NCBI GenBank assembly: GCA_023078555.1
Contig: CM041199.1
Coordinates: 10,155,943 to 10,219,942 of the forward strand
DNA from: Ulva prolifera
Taxonomy: Eukaryota > Chlorophyta > Ulvophyceae > Ulvales > Ulvaceae
DNA: 64,000 nucleotides
Direction of reading: 5' to 3'
The notes below the pieces were generated by a model, which worked only from the letters and a program-made list of their open reading frames with translations, had not been told where the DNA came from and did not search any database. This document shows, in pieces, positions 61,295 to 64,000 of this stretch. A program made the position numbers and the translations under genes. Positions within the stretch are counted from its first letter, which is position 1; each line of letters opens with the position of its first letter.

Positions 61295-62772
61295 GCATAC
61301 CCCCGCGCACCATAGGGAAGTTGCCAGAAACATCCTTTGATTCTGAAAGATCTAGGACGTCAAGTATGCATTGCACAGTTGTTGCTAACTCCCAGGAGTG
61401 GCGTGGAACAAAAGTGCACACTTTTCACCAACCATGTGAATGGACTTGGTTGTAGCCACGCAACCCCCCGCGCAGCAAAAGGTACGTCGCCATCAACATT
61501 CCAAGATTTTGGGGGGTATGGGATGTCTATCATTCATTGCGTATTTTCTGCAGACACCATGGCGTGGTGTGGTGCAAAAGTGCACACTTTCCACCAACCC
61601 ATGTGAATGGACTTGGTTGTAGCCACGCAACCCCCCGCGCAGCAAAAGGTACATCGCGATCAACATTCCAAGATGTTGGGGGGTATGGGATGTCCATCAT
61701 TCATTGCGTATTTTCTGCAGACACCATGGCGTGGTGTGGTGCAAAAGTGCACATTTTCCACCAACCCATGTGAATGGACTTGGTTGTACCCACGCACCCC
61801 CTGCGCATCAAAAGGTACGTCGCCATCAACATTCCAAGATGTTGGAGGGTATGGGATGTCCATCATTCATTGCGTATTTTCTGCAGACACCATGGAGTGG
61901 TGTGGTGCAAAAGAGCACACTTTCCACCAACCCATGTGAATGGACTTGGTTGTACCCACGCACCCCCTGCGCATCAAAAGGTACGTCGCCGTCAACATTC
62001 CAAGATGTTGGAGGGTATGGGATGTCCATCATTCATTGCGTATTTTCTGCAGACACCATGGAGTGGTGTGGTGCAAAAATGCACATTTTCCACCAACCCA
62101 TGTGAATGGACTTGGTTGTAGCCACGCAACCCCCCGCGCAGCAAAAGGTACGTCCCCATGAACATTCAAAGATGTTGGGGGGTATGGGATGTCCATCATC
62201 CATTGCGTATTTTCTGCAGACACCATGGAGTGGTGTGGTGCAAAAATGCACACTTTCCACCAACCCATGTGAATGGACTTGGTTGTAGCCACGCAACCCC
62301 CCGCGCATCAAAAGGTACGTCGCCATGAACATTCCAAGACGTTGGGGGGTATGGGATGATTATCATTCATTGCGTATTTTCTGCAGACACCATGGAGTGG
62401 TGTGGTGCAAAAGAGCACACTTTCCACCAACCCATGTGAATGGACTTGGTTGTAGCCACGCAATCCCCCGCGCATCAAAAGGTACGTCGCCATGAATATT
62501 CCAAGATGTTGGGGGGTATGGGATGATTATCGTTCATTGCATATTTGCTGCTGACTCCCAGGAGTGGCGTGGGGCAAAAGTGCACACTTTTCACCAACCA
62601 TGTGAATGGACTTGGTTGTAGCCACGCAACCCCCCGCGCAGCAAAAGGTACGTCGCCATCAACATTCCAAGATTTTGGGGGGTATGGGATGTCCATCATT
62701 CATTGCGTATTTTCTGCAGACACCATGGCGTGGTGTGGTGCAAAAGTTCACACTTTCCACCAACCCATGTGA

Positions 62773-62809
62773 ATGGACTTGGTTGTAGCCACGCATTGGC
62801 TATAGACAA
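62773..62809 (+). repeat. Rearranged X start with 17-bp insertion, copy 3
   Basis: This is the third and last copy of the insertion, 2,031 bp after copy 1. The flanks (60,575 to about 61,250 and 62,606 to about 63,280) match, including the private GTTCACAC in the preceding monomer and GATGTCTATC in the monomer after X. It therefore spread by duplication of a larger unit. Confidence 0.88.
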
Positions 62810-62936
62810 GCATACCCCCGCGCACCATAGGGAAGTTGCCAGAAACATCCTTTGATTCTGAAAGATCTAGGACGTCAAGTATGCATTGCACAGTTGTTGC
62901 TAACTCCCAGGAGTGGCGTGGAACAAAAGTGCACAC

Positions 62937-64000
62937 TTTTCACCAACCATGTGAATGGACTTGGTTGTAGCCACGCAACCCCCCGCGCAGCAAAAGGTAC
63001 GTCGCCATCAACATTCCAAGATTTTGGGGGGTATGGGATGTCTATCATTCATTGCGTATTTTCTGCAGACACCATGGCGTGGTGTGGTGCAAAAGTGCAC
63101 ACTTTCCACCAACCCATGTGAATGGACTTGGTTGTAGCCACGCAACCCCCCGCGCAGCAAAAGGTACATCGCGATCAACATTCCAAGATGTTGGGGGGTA
63201 TGGGATGTCCATCATTCATTGCGTATTTTCTGCAGACACCATGGCGTGGTGTGGTGCAAAAGTGCACATTTTCCACCAACCCATGTGAATGGACTTGGTT
63301 GTACCCACGCACCCCCTGCGCATCAAAAGGTACGTCGCCATCAACATTCCAAGATGTTGGAGGGTATGGGATGTCCATCATTCATTGCGTATTTTCTGCA
63401 GACACCATGGAGTGGTGTGGTGGAAAAGAGCACACTTTCCACCAACCCATGTGAATGGACTTGGTTGTAGCCACGCAACCCCCCGCGCATCAAAAGGTAC
63501 GTCGCCATGAACATTCCAAGATGTTGGGGGGTATGGGATGATTATCGTTCATTGCATATTTGCTGCTGACTCCCAGGAGTGGCGTGGGGCAAAAGTGCAC
63601 ACTTTTCACCAACCATGTGAATGGACTTGGCTATAGACAAGCATACCCCCGCGCACCATAGGGAAGTTGCCAGAAACATCCTTTGATTCTGAAAGATCTA
63701 GGACGTCAAGTATGCATTGCACAGTTGTTGCTAACTCCCAGGAGTGGCGTGGAACAAAAGTGCACACTTTTCACCAACCATGTGAATGGACTTGGTTGTA
63801 GCCACGCAACCCCCCGCGCAGCAAAAGGTACGTCGCCATCAAAATTCCAAGATGTTGGGGGGTATGGGATGTCCATCATTCATTGCGTATTTTCTGCAGA
63901 CACCATGGCGTGGTGTGGTGCAAAAGTGCACACTTTCCACCAACCCATGTGAATGGACTTGGTTGTAGCCACGCAACCCCCCGCGCATGAAAAGGTACGT
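62937..64000 (+). repeat. End tract; array continues past the window
   Basis: The last 1 kb holds a GATGTCTATC monomer, an NruI monomer, an ACCC-CTGCG monomer with GTGGTGGAAAAGAGC near 63,419, a Q monomer with TATCGTTC, and a normal X3 at 63621 without the 17-bp insertion. The final bases run into another ordinary monomer with CGCGCATGAAAAGG, so no array edge is visible. Confidence 0.85.

Larger units (their letters stand above)
33944..63785 (+). repeat. Divergent X monomers, class X3 with BglII site (19 copies)
   Basis: X3 carries CCAGAAACATCC, GATTCTGAAAGATCTAGG (creating AGATCT) and CGTCAAGTATG. Starts: 33944, 35941, 39436, 39934, 41599, 43098, 44262, 45761, 47926, 49258, 49923, 50920, 52584, 54249, 55247, 60742, 61258, 62773 and 63621. 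The copies at 60742, 61258 and 62773 have a 17-bp insertion at their start. The copy at 39436 has GAATCCGAAAG and that at 43098 has GATACTGAAAG. No X3 is seen before 33,944 and no X1 or X2 after it, so this class defines the right half of the window. Confidence 0.93.
1..64000 (+). repeat. Satellite DNA array, 165-167 bp monomers, head to tail
   Basis: The anchor ATGGACTTGG recurs every 165-167 bases from the first to the last base, always on the + strand, giving about 384 monomers. Most monomers are 166 or 167 bp and the divergent X type is 165 bp. The only length irregularities I found are 1-bp indels (for example in the C6 run, or CATCAAAGG versus CATCAAAAGG) and one 17-bp insertion present in three copies near 61-63 kb. 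No unrelated sequence interrupts the array, and both window edges lie inside it. The monomer length is close to one nucleosome repeat and multi-monomer units are nested, which is typical of eukaryotic centromeric or other heterochromatic satellites. That location is inferred; the tandem structure is seen directly. The family and species are not recognised. Confidence 0.99.

Noticed and set aside
1-64000. Recurrent 60-codon frame starting at ATGGACTTGG in nearly every ordinary monomer
   Set aside because: It repeats because the monomer repeats. The 166-167 bp period keeps shifting frame between monomers, and several other frames in both directions are equally open, as expected for a homogeneous stop-poor repeat.
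1-64000. CRISPR-like array
   Set aside because: Repeats are 165-167 bp and contiguous, with no unique spacers and no cas genes, so this is satellite DNA.
1-64000. CENP-B box (TTCG-N4-A-NN-CGGG)
   Set aside because: I found no match. TTCG is almost absent from the monomer (one TTCGCC near 34,153), and CGGG is not in the consensus.
1-64000. Known satellites such as primate alpha satellite or grass CentO/CentC
   Set aside because: Monomer length and base composition differ from alpha satellite (171 bp, AT-rich), and I see no recognisable match to the grass centromere monomers. The species is therefore left unassigned.
1-64000. Telomere repeat, rDNA or tRNA sequences
   Set aside because: No TTAGGG or TTTAGGG runs, no rRNA-like conserved stretches and no cloverleaf candidates were seen anywhere in the array.

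Overview
The whole 64,000-base window is one uninterrupted satellite DNA array. It consists of about 384 head-to-tail copies of a monomer of 165-167 bp (mean about 166.4 bp), all in the same orientation. I found no protein-coding gene, RNA gene, mobile element, CRISPR array, inversion or unrelated spacer. The numerous short open frames on both strands are by-products of a nearly homogeneous, stop-poor repeat being read in six frames. Organism: an array this long of nucleosome-sized monomers with nested higher-order repeats is eukaryotic and typical of centromeric, pericentromeric or subtelomeric heterochromatin. One monomer (48,092-48,258) counts to about 51% G+C, so it is not AT-rich alpha-satellite-like DNA. 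I do not recognise the family and do not assign a species.

Monomer types: every monomer starts (by my convention) at ATGGACTTGG. Ordinary monomers share a left half with a C6 run and a G6 run. Their right half is one of three kinds: a PstI/NcoI kind (P, with CTGCAG and CCATGG), a GCTGCTGACTCC kind (Q), or a P/Q recombinant (R). A divergent 165-bp monomer, here called X (left half starting CTATAGACAAGC), occurs 58 times and is never adjacent to another X. In 32 of the 57 X-to-X intervals the spacing is a multiple of three monomers (497-499 bp and multiples). This points to an X-P-Q trimer as an older unit, later scrambled by unequal exchange.

Layout: X monomers fall into three sequence classes that stratify the window. 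Class X1 occurs only up to about 13.5 kb, where it mixes with X2. X2 alone is found from 13.66 to 33.6 kb. X3 (with a BglII site AGATCT) alone is found from 33.94 kb to the end. The last stratum also carries ordinary variants not seen upstream, such as TCGCGA (NruI) and GTCCCCATGAAC/TTCAAAG monomers. Within strata there are clear higher-order repeats. These include a 1,493-bp 9-mer tandem duplication (9,018-12,003), three copies of a 12/14-mer (13,662-20,309), a 2,160-bp 13-mer (21,971-26,124), 1,499-bp 9-mers (several places from 30.6 to 46.2 kb), a 1,664-bp 10-mer (50,588-53,915) and a 2,165-bp 13-mer (55,912-59,242). An X-free zone of about 5.3 kb (55,412-60,741) contains young dimers and trimers. 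A unique 17-bp rearranged junction at the start of X appears only at 60.7-62.8 kb, in three copies.

Function: nothing here encodes a product that I can support. The signals worth attention are conserved short dyad symmetries in almost every monomer, diagnostic variants that are mostly CpG transitions, mosaic monomers showing short-tract exchange, and the sharp boundary near 33.8 kb between satellite strata.
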